Assembly (NCBI RefSeq): GCF_003258315.1
Contig: NZ_CP030032.1
Coordinates: forward strand, 2,767,804 to 2,831,803
Source: Bradymonas sediminis
GTDB lineage: Bacteria > Myxococcota_A > Bradymonadia > Bradymonadales > Bradymonadaceae
Direction of reading: 5' to 3'
Length of the DNA: 64,000 nt
Shown one piece after another: positions 15,791-24,799 of this stretch (its first letter is position 1; every line of letters begins with the position of its first letter). The notes under the pieces were generated by a model, which saw only the letters and a list, made by a program, of their open reading frames with translations, was not told the origin of the DNA and searched no databases. Position numbers and translations under genes: made by a program.

Positions 15791-18700
15791 CGCTCCTCCT
15801 TAATCTCGCGCTTCTCGACGCCCAGGCGAAGCCATGCGGCCGACAGCGGCAAGAAGACCCACTTGCCCTGCCCGTCGCTGCTTAAGCCCAGCGCCTCGAT
15901 GCTCGCCAGCGGCGTTTGAGAGTCCGTAACGATAGGCACAAACGCCCGCTCGACGCCCCCGGTCGCGCCCGGCTGCGGCGCCAACTCCGCCCAGATAAGG
16001 CTCTGCTCGGGGTCGCCAAACTCCGCGCGCCACCGCGCAATGCCCTCGGCGCTCGGGTCCGCCGGCAACGCCGCGCCGCAGCAAATCGAATCGCTCTCGG
16101 GGTGCAAAAACAGTCCGGCGTCGATGCCCACGTGACGCAACAGAATCGCGAGCAGAAGCGACTGCGACTCCTGGTTGCCGAGGCGGTACAAAAGCGTATG
16201 AACCGGCCCAAAGATCGTCTCCGGGTCGTCCTCGGGGACGAAGGGAATCCCCTGGACAAAATCCGCCAAAAAACGCGCCATCTCGAAGCGCCGTCGCTCC
16301 TCATCGCCCCCCAAACCACCCCCACCCAAAACACCGTCTCGACCAGGCTCCGCCGACCTAAACCCACTTCGCTCGGCGAGCAATTCGGCGAGCGGTGCGA
16401 GCATTTCGTAGTTGTCACAGACGATGGCGTTGGCGAGCTTCTGGAAGGCGAGCGTCGCGGGTAATTTGAGCAACGCGGCGTCGGATCCGGTGGCGGCGTC
16501 GCTGTCCCCATCGGCCTCCCAAACGGTGCACGGAGTGCCCCAGATGCTCTGGTCTTCGAGCATAAACGCGGGGTTCTGGAGCTGCTTTGTAATCCAGTTG
16601 AGCTGCTCGCTAAGTTGGGGCGTATCGGCGTCATAAATCCGGGCGCGCGCCGCGATCTCTCGCCCGATTCCGACGTCACACATCGCCTCTTCGCTCATCT
16701 GGGCGCGCGGCGAATCCTCGCTCGCGCCGACCTCACGCGGGCTGTCGAGCATCCAGCGATGGCGCGTCCAGATAAGGTCGGTGACGCTGCCATCCGCGCT
16801 GAACCAGCAGCGGCCCAAATCGAAGATATCGCCCTCGCCCTCCTCCGATCCGACGCCAAATTGCGCGCGGCGTTTGCCGCCGGTGCTGCTTCCTTCGGGG
16901 CGCAGGCGGCTGTCGAGCCAGGAGAGCGCGCGTTTGCGGGCGAATTGGTCGCGATCGCGCTCGCTGAGGTCCTCGTAATAGATATCGTCGCGCGAGCGGG
17001 CCTGACCGACGCGGCGCCGGCCGTGCAGCTCGTCCTCGTCGGCCCAGAAATCGTAGCGGGCGCGCAGGCGGTCATGATAAAGGACGCGCTCCAAATAAAC
17101 GCGGCAAAAACGCAACAGAAGCTCGACGCCGTCGCGGTGAATCGCGTGGGCCGTGCCGTTGCCGCCGAGATGCGGGTCGTAGAGATAAAAGCCCTCGTCT
17201 GGGCCGAGCGCGTGCTCGGGCGGCGCGTCGGGGTCCGCGATATGAAGGGCGACCTGAATATCGCTGTCGGCGCCGCGATAGATCGACGGGAGCAGCGCGC
17301 GCATCGCCGCAGCGATGAGGCGCGCGTCGCGCAATTGCAGGCGCGGGCAATCGGGCGAGGACACGATCTCGAGCGCCGGGTTCGGGTAGATCCCGAGCGC
17401 GACGGTGCGCAGCGTCTCGGGCTCAATATCATCAAACAAAATGCGCTGGCGCACCTCGTAATGATGGGCGTCGAGCCGGAAGGTCGCCCGATGTTGGGTG
17501 CGGCATTCGACCGCGCCGAGCGACACGGCCAGCGGAAAATCGCCAATAAACAGCGGCTCGGCGTCGACATTATTCTCGCCGGATTTCGCGTTGGCCCGAA
17601 GGGGCGCGACCGCGCCCGGCAGCATATCGCTGGAGCGCATCGGCCTGACGTAGGTGCGACGCCGCGGGCTCGAGATCTCGTCATTAAGAAAGGGCTCGAC
17701 CAAAATATCGTGGGCCGATACCGGGCTCGTCTTGCGCTGCTGGCGCGACTCTTCGGCTGCCCGGCTCACCACGACATAGCGCCCCTTCGCGCTCTCAAAA
17801 ATCCGGCCCGGATAATACAGATGACGCGCGCTGATCTTGTCGGTTTCTTCGAGCACGGTGAGGTTTGTGCGGTCGCGCACGGCGACGCTTGGCCCCGGCG
17901 GGCGCTCGACCTGGGCGACGCGCGGCGGCAGCAAATGCGCGACCGACGAGGGGTCGTGCTCCTTGCCGCTGGCGACCGCTTTGAGCGGCACGCGCACATG
18001 CAAATTCGTCTCGTATTCGTTATGCGCCTCGTCGAGATCGGTGCGCGACTCGTGGAGCAAGAGCCCGGATTCGGCCAGCCGCGAGAGCGTGTGAACCGCG
18101 GTATTTCCAAAAACGTCAAGGATATCGGCGACCTCCAACCAGGTGTCGACAAGGTCCGAGGCAAGATGCGCCTCGACCGCCTGTCCAAAGGGCGCGCGGA
18201 CCACGGGGCGCGGCAAGGTGCGCACGATCTCGGCCAGCGAAGAGTTCGGGTTCAGCTCGGTCAGCGCCATGCGCTCGTCGGAGTCGACCACGCTGATGAG
18301 GGCGATGGGCACCGGCCCGGCGAGTTCGGTCTCACCCTCGGCCGGCAGGTAGCGAAGCCCCGCGCGGCTCAAGTGGCGAATCTCGCGGCGCACCGTGCTG
18401 ATATGCCCCTCCAAAAAGACCACGCAGGCGTCGAGCGGCGACTCGACATCGTATTGCGGCTCCTGGCCAAGCTTTAACTGACGGCGCCCGTGGCGGCGCA
18501 TCGCGTCGCCGCAGCGGTGATAATGCCAGGCGATCCCCAGGCGCTCGCAGGAGGCGATGAGGTCTGCGACCGACACACCGTCGCCCGTCTGTGTGCTGAA
18601 GTCGCTGAGCTGATAAAACAGATGATAGCGCCCCGGTTCGGCGTCCTCCAACGCTTCGGTCCCCGTGGCCGAGGACGCGTCCCCGTAGCCATCGTCGCTA

Positions 18701-20607
18701 TAATCGAAGGTCCGCGTCACCGCGTCGATGCCGCATAATGACTTCAGCCAGGCCGCGGTATTATGCATCGAATCGGTGCCCAGGATCAGGGTCACCGGCG
18801 CGCTCTCCTCGCCCAATTGATTGGTGCCAAGCAGCTCGCGCACCCGCAGCGTTAGCCGACGAAACGCCAATTGCATATGGACCTCGACCGGCCCACAAAA
18901 CGACTCGGCGTCGTCGATAATAATCAGGCCCAGGGTCTTTAAAAACGGCGCAAAAAGCTGCGGCTCATCCAGGATCGACACCACCAATTGGCGAAGGCTC
19001 GTGACGATGACATCGGGGATAATACCCTGGCTAAGATCCGAGATCAGGCTGGAATTTGCGGCTTTTACGCGCAGCGTCCAGCGAAGCGTCGAGGGCTCCA
19101 GGGTCGCGCGCAGCAGCTCGCTAAAGCGCTCGGCGGACTCCTCGTCGCGGGTGACGACCAGCGTCGAGCGGGTGTGGGTGAGCGCATGGTTGAAGGCGGC
19201 GAGCATGGCGAGGGTGGTCTTGCCGCTGCCGTCGGGCGCGAGGATGACCTGGTTGCGATGGCGCTGGCCGGACTCATCCTCAATCCCCGCCCCGCTCACC
19301 CGTCCCAGCTCCAGACTCGCCGCTTTGGGCGGCGGGTCGAGGTGGACATAAGCCTGGCGCGAGAGCGTCTCCAGGACGCTCTGCTGCATATGCGTCAGCC
19401 CGATCTTTTGGGCATCGGGGTTATCCGAATGGCTCGGGTAGATCTCTTCGAGCAAATCCGAGATGAGCCCGCGGTCGGCCGGCCGCGCGGCCGCCTCGAT
19501 CGGCTGAACGACGCGCGGCGCCTCGAAGGTATAGGGCTCCTCGACCAGCAGCCGCGTCTTGAGATCGGCGAGCACGTCGGGCCAGCCCTTGCCCGGGTCG
19601 GGCTCGACCTCGGGGGGCGCCTCGACCTTGGGTTCGGACAAATACCAATGCCCCGACAGGCTCAAATGAATCGCCCACGAGACCCAAAGGATCACGCTGA
19701 TCGAGAAGAACGAGCTATGCATCCGATAGGGGTCGCCCGCGATCGTGCCAAGCCCCCAGGCCAAAAACGGCACCGCCGCGACCAATAGCCAGGACGCCCA
19801 GCTTCGATAGGAGTCATCCGCCTTAAAGAGTTTGCTCGCCCCAAACCAGGTCCGCCAGCTCGCCAGCAGATGGTTATTATGGATGCGCGAGGCGAGGTTC
19901 GCCCCGAGCTCGCTGCCGTAGACGACGCGGATGATTCGCGCGGTCCACCACCAGACGCCAAACCACAGCGCCGCGGAGCTCAGAAGATTCAGGTAGGGAA
20001 AACGCTGCAAGGGCATATACCACTGCATCTCGGGGCGCGAGCCCAGCAGCAGATATTGCCAGGCCGGCGCGCCCTCGCCCAACCCGAGTTGGTAGCGAAG
20101 CAGCGGCTCGGTCAGCCAGGCCAGGCCAAAGAGCGCCGCGACGATCAACCCCGCCCACAAAAACGACGGCCCGATGCTCGCAACGATCACCGAAGGCGGC
20201 TCTTTTGCTTCGGCCTTCTCTTCTTTTTCTTTCGCGTCATCCTTGCTCGCGAAGAGCGCGCCGATCGCATTAATGGCCGCACGTATCGCCCGAATTATGA
20301 GCAAAATCGGATAGATAAGCACATAGACGACGACCACCGGCAGCAGGAACGCCAGCTCCTGCATGGGGATGGAGACCGTGTCGCTCGGGTTGGCGATCAA
20401 CGCGCGGTTGATGCGGCGCTGCATGGCAAAGGCGATCGAAAAGGCGAGCGCGCAGACACCCAGAATCACCAGCGCGGCGCCCATCGGGCCGATATGCTGG
20501 GCGAGGTCGAAGGCCTCGGCCAACCAGCGCCACATCTGGGCGATGAACATGCGAATTAATAAGACCAGCCCCGCGATGAAGCCGTTTCCTCCGGGAAGAT
20601 CATTCAT
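15787..20607 (-). CDS. membrane-anchored SF2-like ATPase with DUF1998-like and inactive transglutaminase-like regions
   Basis: A 1606-residue protein. Residues 1-320 hold about six transmembrane helices. A cytoplasmic RecA-like domain follows with Walker A APDGSGKTT near residue 460 and a DEAD-like Walker B IIIDDAES near 563, plus VIVTSLRQLV between them. The second lobe is poorly conserved and I see no QxxGRxGR arginine-finger motif. Around residue 1146, GFYLYDPHLGGNG resembles the DUF1998 domain of MrfA-type helicases, but the usual four-Cys zinc cluster is missing. Near residue 1477, LGNQESQSLLLAILLRHVGI aligns with the transglutaminase core GDCxDxxxLLxALLRxxGI, with the catalytic Cys replaced. 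A GGGAGG site precedes ATG 20607, which overlaps the upstream gene by 8 bp. Probably an inner-membrane NTPase; nucleic-acid activity is uncertain. Confidence 0.7.
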   Translation of the reverse strand: MNDLPGGNGFIAGLVLLIRMFIAQMWRWLAEAFDLAQHIGPMGAALVILGVCALAFSIAFAMQRRINRALIANPSDTVSIPMQELAFLLPVVVVYVLIYPILLIIRAIRAAINAIGALFASKDDAKEKEEKAEAKEPPSVIVASIGPSFLWAGLIVAALFGLAWLTEPLLRYQLGLGEGAPAWQYLLLGSRPEMQWYMPLQRFPYLNLLSSAALWFGVWWWTARIIRVVYGSELGANLASRIHNNHLLASWRTWFGASKLFKADDSYRSWASWLLVAAVPFLAWGLGTIAGDPYRMHSSFFSISVILWVSWAIHLSLSGHWYLSEPKVEAPPEVEPDPGKGWPDVLADLKTRLLVEEPYTFEAPRVVQPIEAAARPADRGLISDLLEEIYPSHSDNPDAQKIGLTHMQQSVLETLSRQAYVHLDPPPKAASLELGRVSGAGIEDESGQRHRNQVILAPDGSGKTTLAMLAAFNHALTHTRSTLVVTRDEESAERFSELLRATLEPSTLRWTLRVKAANSSLISDLSQGIIPDVIVTSLRQLVVSILDEPQLFAPFLKTLGLIIIDDAESFCGPVEVHMQLAFRRLTLRVRELLGTNQLGEESAPVTLILGTDSMHNTAAWLKSLCGIDAVTRTFDYSDDGYGDASSATGTEALEDAEPGRYHLFYQLSDFSTQTGDGVSVADLIASCERLGIAWHYHRCGDAMRRHGRRQLKLGQEPQYDVESPLDACVVFLEGHISTVRREIRHLSRAGLRYLPAEGETELAGPVPIALISVVDSDERMALTELNPNSSLAEIVRTLPRPVVRAPFGQAVEAHLASDLVDTWLEVADILDVFGNTAVHTLSRLAESGLLLHESRTDLDEAHNEYETNLHVRVPLKAVASGKEHDPSSVAHLLPPRVAQVERPPGPSVAVRDRTNLTVLEETDKISARHLYYPGRIFESAKGRYVVVSRAAEESRQQRKTSPVSAHDILVEPFLNDEISSPRRRTYVRPMRSSDMLPGAVAPLRANAKSGENNVDAEPLFIGDFPLAVSLGAVECRTQHRATFRLDAHHYEVRQRILFDDIEPETLRTVALGIYPNPALEIVSSPDCPRLQLRDARLIAAAMRALLPSIYRGADSDIQVALHIADPDAPPEHALGPDEGFYLYDPHLGGNGTAHAIHRDGVELLLRFCRVYLERVLYHDRLRARYDFWADEDELHGRRRVGQARSRDDIYYEDLSERDRDQFARKRALSWLDSRLRPEGSSTGGKRRAQFGVGSEEGEGDIFDLGRCWFSADGSVTDLIWTRHRWMLDSPREVGASEDSPRAQMSEEAMCDVGIGREIAARARIYDADTPQLSEQLNWITKQLQNPAFMLEDQSIWGTPCTVWEADGDSDAATGSDAALLKLPATLAFQKLANAIVCDNYEMLAPLAELLAERSGFRSAEPGRDGVLGGGGLGGDEERRRFEMARFLADFVQGIPFVPEDDPETIFGPVHTLLYRLGNQESQSLLLAILLRHVGIDAGLFLHPESDSICCGAALPADPSAEGIARWRAEFGDPEQSLIWAELAPQPGATGGVERAFVPIVTDSQTPLASIEALGLSSDGQGKWVFLPLSAAWLRLGVEKREIKEER

Positions 20608-23600
20608 CGTTGCCTCCCGTCGAAGTCGGGTCCTTCGCCGGCTCGTCCTGCCCGGCGTCCATCACCATTTGCTGGGCCGAGGATTCGAGCTCTCGCGAGT
20701 GATAAAGAACGTCCTGATTGATGCTATTTTGCAGGGATTCGTATCCCGTCAGATGATTGATCGGCATGCTCTCCCAGCTCTGGCGACTCTCGCCAGACAA
20801 CGGAAAGGTTCGGTCATCGGGCATGCGCGCGCGATGATGGAAGGATTCGAAGCGGCGCAAATTGCGCAGGCTATGCGGGCGAATGCCCTGCACGAGCGAG
20901 AGCATATACGCGGCGTTTGGCGGCACGCGGGCGACCTGAACCTTGATCCCCTGAAGCTGGGCGGGCGCGCCCTCGGCGTCTTTGGCGGCGTCGAAAACCG
21001 GCTCAAGCCCCGGGTGCAAAACGAGCGTCGAATCGGCCAGCAGATGAACGCCGTCGGGGTCGAGCCCCTCGTAGCCGACGAATTTGGCGCCGAAGCCAAT
21101 ATTGGGCGAATTCGTGATGACAAAATCCACCAGGCGCTCGCGCAGTTCATCCTCAAAGTCAAATTGACGGCTGACCGGGTCGGCCACGATCTCTTGGAAA
21201 TGCGCGCGCGTGAACGCCATGATGCGGGCCGAATCCGACATCGACGCGACCTTTCGCCAATTCTCAAAGCCGCCGACGGCCTTGATAAACTTCTCGAGCA
21301 TCTGGTCGATCTCGCGGGTTCCGCCGACGCGGCCGCGATAATAATCGATCAGGTGTTCCGACGACACGAGCAGGTCGCTGGGCATGCGCGACTGTGAATT
21401 AAAGAGTCGGCTAAGGTCATCCGACGGCTCGTCAGCGCCGCCCGCGTCGAGCTCGGTCATGCTAAATTGGACGCCGAGGTTCTCGGCCCGGCGGGTCAAA
21501 TATTCGCTCTGCAGGTCAACGCTGCGGCGCAGACGACCCGCGTGGCTTAAGTCGCGCAGCACGCGCTCGTAGACCTGGCCGGCGTAATTTCGGGTCGCCA
21601 GCGCCCCGCTATGCGCCAGGCGCGCCTGCATAAACGAGCGAATCGAGGGTGCGCTGGACAGCGGATTCTCACCGCCCTCGACCACCCGCCGCACCGCGTC
21701 GCTCATCTGATTGACCGCGCCCTGAAGTCGCTCGACATAGTCATTCATATGTCGGCGAAGCAGCCAGAAGACCGGCAAAAACACCAGCAGACCGCCGACC
21801 ACCGGGCCGAGCGGGCCCAGCAAAAACTCGGCGACGCCCGGCTCGGCCTGCAGCTCCATGGCCTCGGCGATACCCCACGACAGCGGCGCGCCGAGCACCG
21901 GCGACAAGATCGCCCAGACAAGGAGGCCAAGCTTCATCGCGTCATTATCGGGCTTGTCACGCGCGATCGAGAGCACCTGCTCGCGGGTGGACTGCAGGGC
22001 GTCGGTGCTCGGGATGCTATGGCTCAGACAAATTCGCTCGCTGTCGAGGCGTTGCCTTTCGTGGTCGCGCAGATGATCGCGACCGATATCATGAAGCTCC
22101 TCAAACCCAGCATACGCGCGCTTGAGCCCGCCCTTGCTGGCGTGCTCGTCGATGAGGCGGTCGCCGACTTTTTGCACCACGCTCAGCGTCTGCCCGAGCT
22201 CGCCCGAGGTCTCCCGGCGCAGCGCGTCGACCATCTCGTCCATCTGACCGCGGCGCCGGGTAAACGCGCGCCATTCATCATAAATATGCGCGCGTAGCTC
22301 CTCTTCAAAGGCGTCATCGAAGCGCGATTCGACCAGGCTGGCGCGCGTGTCGGCGTTGACCGCGACGCGCCCGAGAATCCGAGCGGCCATCGCCTTTGCC
22401 GAGCTGCCGGTTTCCTTGGCGAGCGAGCGCACGGGCTCAGCGAGCAAATCCTCCACTTTGGGCGGACTGATCGGCGCATCGCTGACCTTGGGCAGCCCGC
22501 CCTGCTCGCCGCGCTTAATGCGGGCGAGGCTCTGGCGGGCGAAGCGATTGGCCAAATATTCGCGCGCCTTCTCGGCCGGAAACGAGATCTCGTGGCAGGA
22601 GAACGACGCAAAAAGATCATCGCCGCGCGCGGCGGTGGCGGTGCGCCGAAGCCACTTGTCGCTGGCCAGATCGCTGCGGATCTGGAAGCTCAAGAAGTCG
22701 CGGGTCTGGCGCACCGAATCCCAGACCGACAGCACCGCGTTATCGGTCACCCGGCTATTGATGATGACCTGAGGAATGCAGCGCTTGCCACGCGGCACCG
22801 ACTCCACCCAACGCCTAACCCCCTGAATCGATTCGATAATCGCGGCCTCTTCGCCACGATTCTCATTGGGATATTTGCCGCCAAAGGAGTCTGCCGGGTG
22901 CGGCATCCACAAGATCGGCACGACCGAGAGCGCGCGGTCAAAACCCTCGCGGAAGGACTCAAAAATCGGGCCAAAGGCGCGCAATAACTCGGCGTGAACC
23001 TCGCGCAAAATCGTGCGCATCGAGGTCCGCGAAAACGCCTCGCTCATATCGCCGACCACGTAGACGGTCAGCCGCGGCGCCTGGGTCCCCGGCTTATTGC
23101 GATACTCTTTGAGAAACGAAAACTCATAGAGCTCGCGGGTTTGGGAGTTCAAAAGGCTACGCAACTCAAGCAGACCCGGGCTGCGTTGGTTGAGAAATTC
23201 CGAGCCGACGACCCGCCCTGAGTCCAGGTCGTTGATGATATCTTCGGGGCTCAGGCGCACCTCATTAAAGAGCGTTCGCGCCGGCGCAGCCTTGGTCGGC
23301 GAGCCAAAGCCCAGCTCCTGAAGACGCGCGTTGAGCACATGCTGCACCTTATTTTCGGGCGAGCTTTCTTCGACCACCAGACGGCGCAAAAACTCACTGG
23401 CGCCCCGGGGCAGATTGGCATCCCCGCCGTGCGCTCGCTGCGCGTAAGCATCGGAATCATCGCCTCGATTAGCCGCGCTCCGCCGCACAAAGTCCAGCTC
23501 GGCGCGCGCGCCATCGGGCTCTTCATCGAAGGTCTCCGAGATCAACGGGCGCACCAATAACTCGCCCAAAATCTCGAGCGATTGATCGAGCGCGTCGTCC

Positions 23601-24799
23601 GAGTTGGCGCGGTAGAGCGACGCCTTATGCTTCTCGTCGGAGGTCTCGACCCGCTCGCGCTGCAGGTCGACCCACATGCGAATCAGGCCGCGATGGGTGT
23701 GCACCGCCAGCTCGCGCAGGCGTTGCCGAAATTCCTCGCCGTGGGTCTGATGCACCCGCGAGCAATCGTCGTGGTCAAAGAGCCCGAGTCGAAATGGGCT
23801 GACCTCGACCGGGTCAAACTCCACCGCCTCGCCCATCCCGGTGTCACGCGTCGCCCAGCCGGTCGTCTCCCAATCGACCCGAAGCAGGTCGAAGGGAGAA
23901 ATCGGCGCGCTTAGATCATGGCCGCGCGGCAAAAATGGCGCGGGGAGCGTCAACGAGAACTCACGCTCGGGGACCTGAAGCTCCTGCAGCGCAGGCAACG
24001 CACCGGCGGCGCCCAGGCCATAGACCCACTCGGACCAACCCGCCCGCGGGTCTTCGGAGATGCCGTCGAGCAGCCCAGACAGATCCCCGGGCTCAAGCCA
24101 GTCCCGCTCGAATAAGATAGTTTGCTCACCGGCCGCCTGCGCCAATTCCTGGCGCTCGCCGACGGCCTGCGCAAACCATTGCCAGGGCGAGGGGTCGCGC
24201 CCTTCGGCCAGCGCGCGACAGCGACTCACACAGCCGAGCACCGCGCGCGGGCTATGCCCCTGACGGATGCGGTTGACCAACGGTGAGATAAAAAGATCAA
24301 CTTCGGGGTGGCGCTCTTTGACTGCGCGAAGACGCTCCACCGAGGTGATCGGGTCGGGACTAAGCGACTTCCACTCAAAGAAGCGACGCCGCGCGAAATA
24401 GTCCTCGTCGCGCGCGTCTTGCCCCGCCCCGCCGGGCACTTCGACCACGCCGCGGTCGCGCGGAATCGCGACCTGATAGGTGCCATTTCGGTAGCGAATC
24501 AGCCCGAGCGCGCGCAAAATCACAAAATCAAGGGCGAGCGTGGGCAGGTCGCCCTCGCCGGTATAGCGGGCGATCTCTACAAATTGGCGCTCGCTGTCGC
24601 GCCAACGCGCGTCATCGACCTGCGGGTTGGCGCGCAGGTGAACCAGGCGCAGGTTCTTAAGCGATGCCCCACCACCGGCTTGCTCAAGCGTCTCCCAATC
24701 CTCGCCGAGACGCTCGAGCACCGCCAACCCCAGGTCGCCCAATCCCAGCACGATACTCGGCGCGGGATAGGACAAACGCTTATCGGGTCGCTCATTCAT
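20600..24799 (-). CDS. degenerate tubulin-like protein with two membrane helices
   Basis: A 1399-residue protein that begins with SIVLGLGDLGLAVLERL, a glycine-rich Rossmann start like that of the tubulin-like neighbour. It does not keep the GGTGSG signature: the equivalent position seems to be VYVVGDMSEAFSRTSMR. Residues of about 950-1040 contain two hydrophobic helices (LLVWAILSPVLGAPLSWGIA and LGPVVGGLLVFLPVFWLL) flanked by long, probably coiled-coil helices. The C-terminal part includes FGAKFVGYEGLDPDGVHLLA. The start ATG overlaps the stop of the upstream gene (ATGA, 24796-24799). I interpret it as a non-catalytic, membrane-tethered partner of the upstream tubulin-like protein; the homology is inferred from gene order, size and the N-terminal motif. 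Confidence 0.65.
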   Translation of the reverse strand: MNERPDKRLSYPAPSIVLGLGDLGLAVLERLGEDWETLEQAGGGASLKNLRLVHLRANPQVDDARWRDSERQFVEIARYTGEGDLPTLALDFVILRALGLIRYRNGTYQVAIPRDRGVVEVPGGAGQDARDEDYFARRRFFEWKSLSPDPITSVERLRAVKERHPEVDLFISPLVNRIRQGHSPRAVLGCVSRCRALAEGRDPSPWQWFAQAVGERQELAQAAGEQTILFERDWLEPGDLSGLLDGISEDPRAGWSEWVYGLGAAGALPALQELQVPEREFSLTLPAPFLPRGHDLSAPISPFDLLRVDWETTGWATRDTGMGEAVEFDPVEVSPFRLGLFDHDDCSRVHQTHGEEFRQRLRELAVHTHRGLIRMWVDLQRERVETSDEKHKASLYRANSDDALDQSLEILGELLVRPLISETFDEEPDGARAELDFVRRSAANRGDDSDAYAQRAHGGDANLPRGASEFLRRLVVEESSPENKVQHVLNARLQELGFGSPTKAAPARTLFNEVRLSPEDIINDLDSGRVVGSEFLNQRSPGLLELRSLLNSQTRELYEFSFLKEYRNKPGTQAPRLTVYVVGDMSEAFSRTSMRTILREVHAELLRAFGPIFESFREGFDRALSVVPILWMPHPADSFGGKYPNENRGEEAAIIESIQGVRRWVESVPRGKRCIPQVIINSRVTDNAVLSVWDSVRQTRDFLSFQIRSDLASDKWLRRTATAARGDDLFASFSCHEISFPAEKAREYLANRFARQSLARIKRGEQGGLPKVSDAPISPPKVEDLLAEPVRSLAKETGSSAKAMAARILGRVAVNADTRASLVESRFDDAFEEELRAHIYDEWRAFTRRRGQMDEMVDALRRETSGELGQTLSVVQKVGDRLIDEHASKGGLKRAYAGFEELHDIGRDHLRDHERQRLDSERICLSHSIPSTDALQSTREQVLSIARDKPDNDAMKLGLLVWAILSPVLGAPLSWGIAEAMELQAEPGVAEFLLGPLGPVVGGLLVFLPVFWLLRRHMNDYVERLQGAVNQMSDAVRRVVEGGENPLSSAPSIRSFMQARLAHSGALATRNYAGQVYERVLRDLSHAGRLRRSVDLQSEYLTRRAENLGVQFSMTELDAGGADEPSDDLSRLFNSQSRMPSDLLVSSEHLIDYYRGRVGGTREIDQMLEKFIKAVGGFENWRKVASMSDSARIMAFTRAHFQEIVADPVSRQFDFEDELRERLVDFVITNSPNIGFGAKFVGYEGLDPDGVHLLADSTLVLHPGLEPVFDAAKDAEGAPAQLQGIKVQVARVPPNAAYMLSLVQGIRPHSLRNLRRFESFHHRARMPDDRTFPLSGESRQSWESMPINHLTGYESLQNSINQDVLYHSRELESSAQQMVMDAGQDEPAKDPTSTGGNDE

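Noticed and set aside
16615-18477. 620-codon plus-strand open frame
   Set aside because: Lies opposite the 1606-residue ATPase gene; composition is typical of an antisense shadow in GC-rich DNA and no motif is seen.
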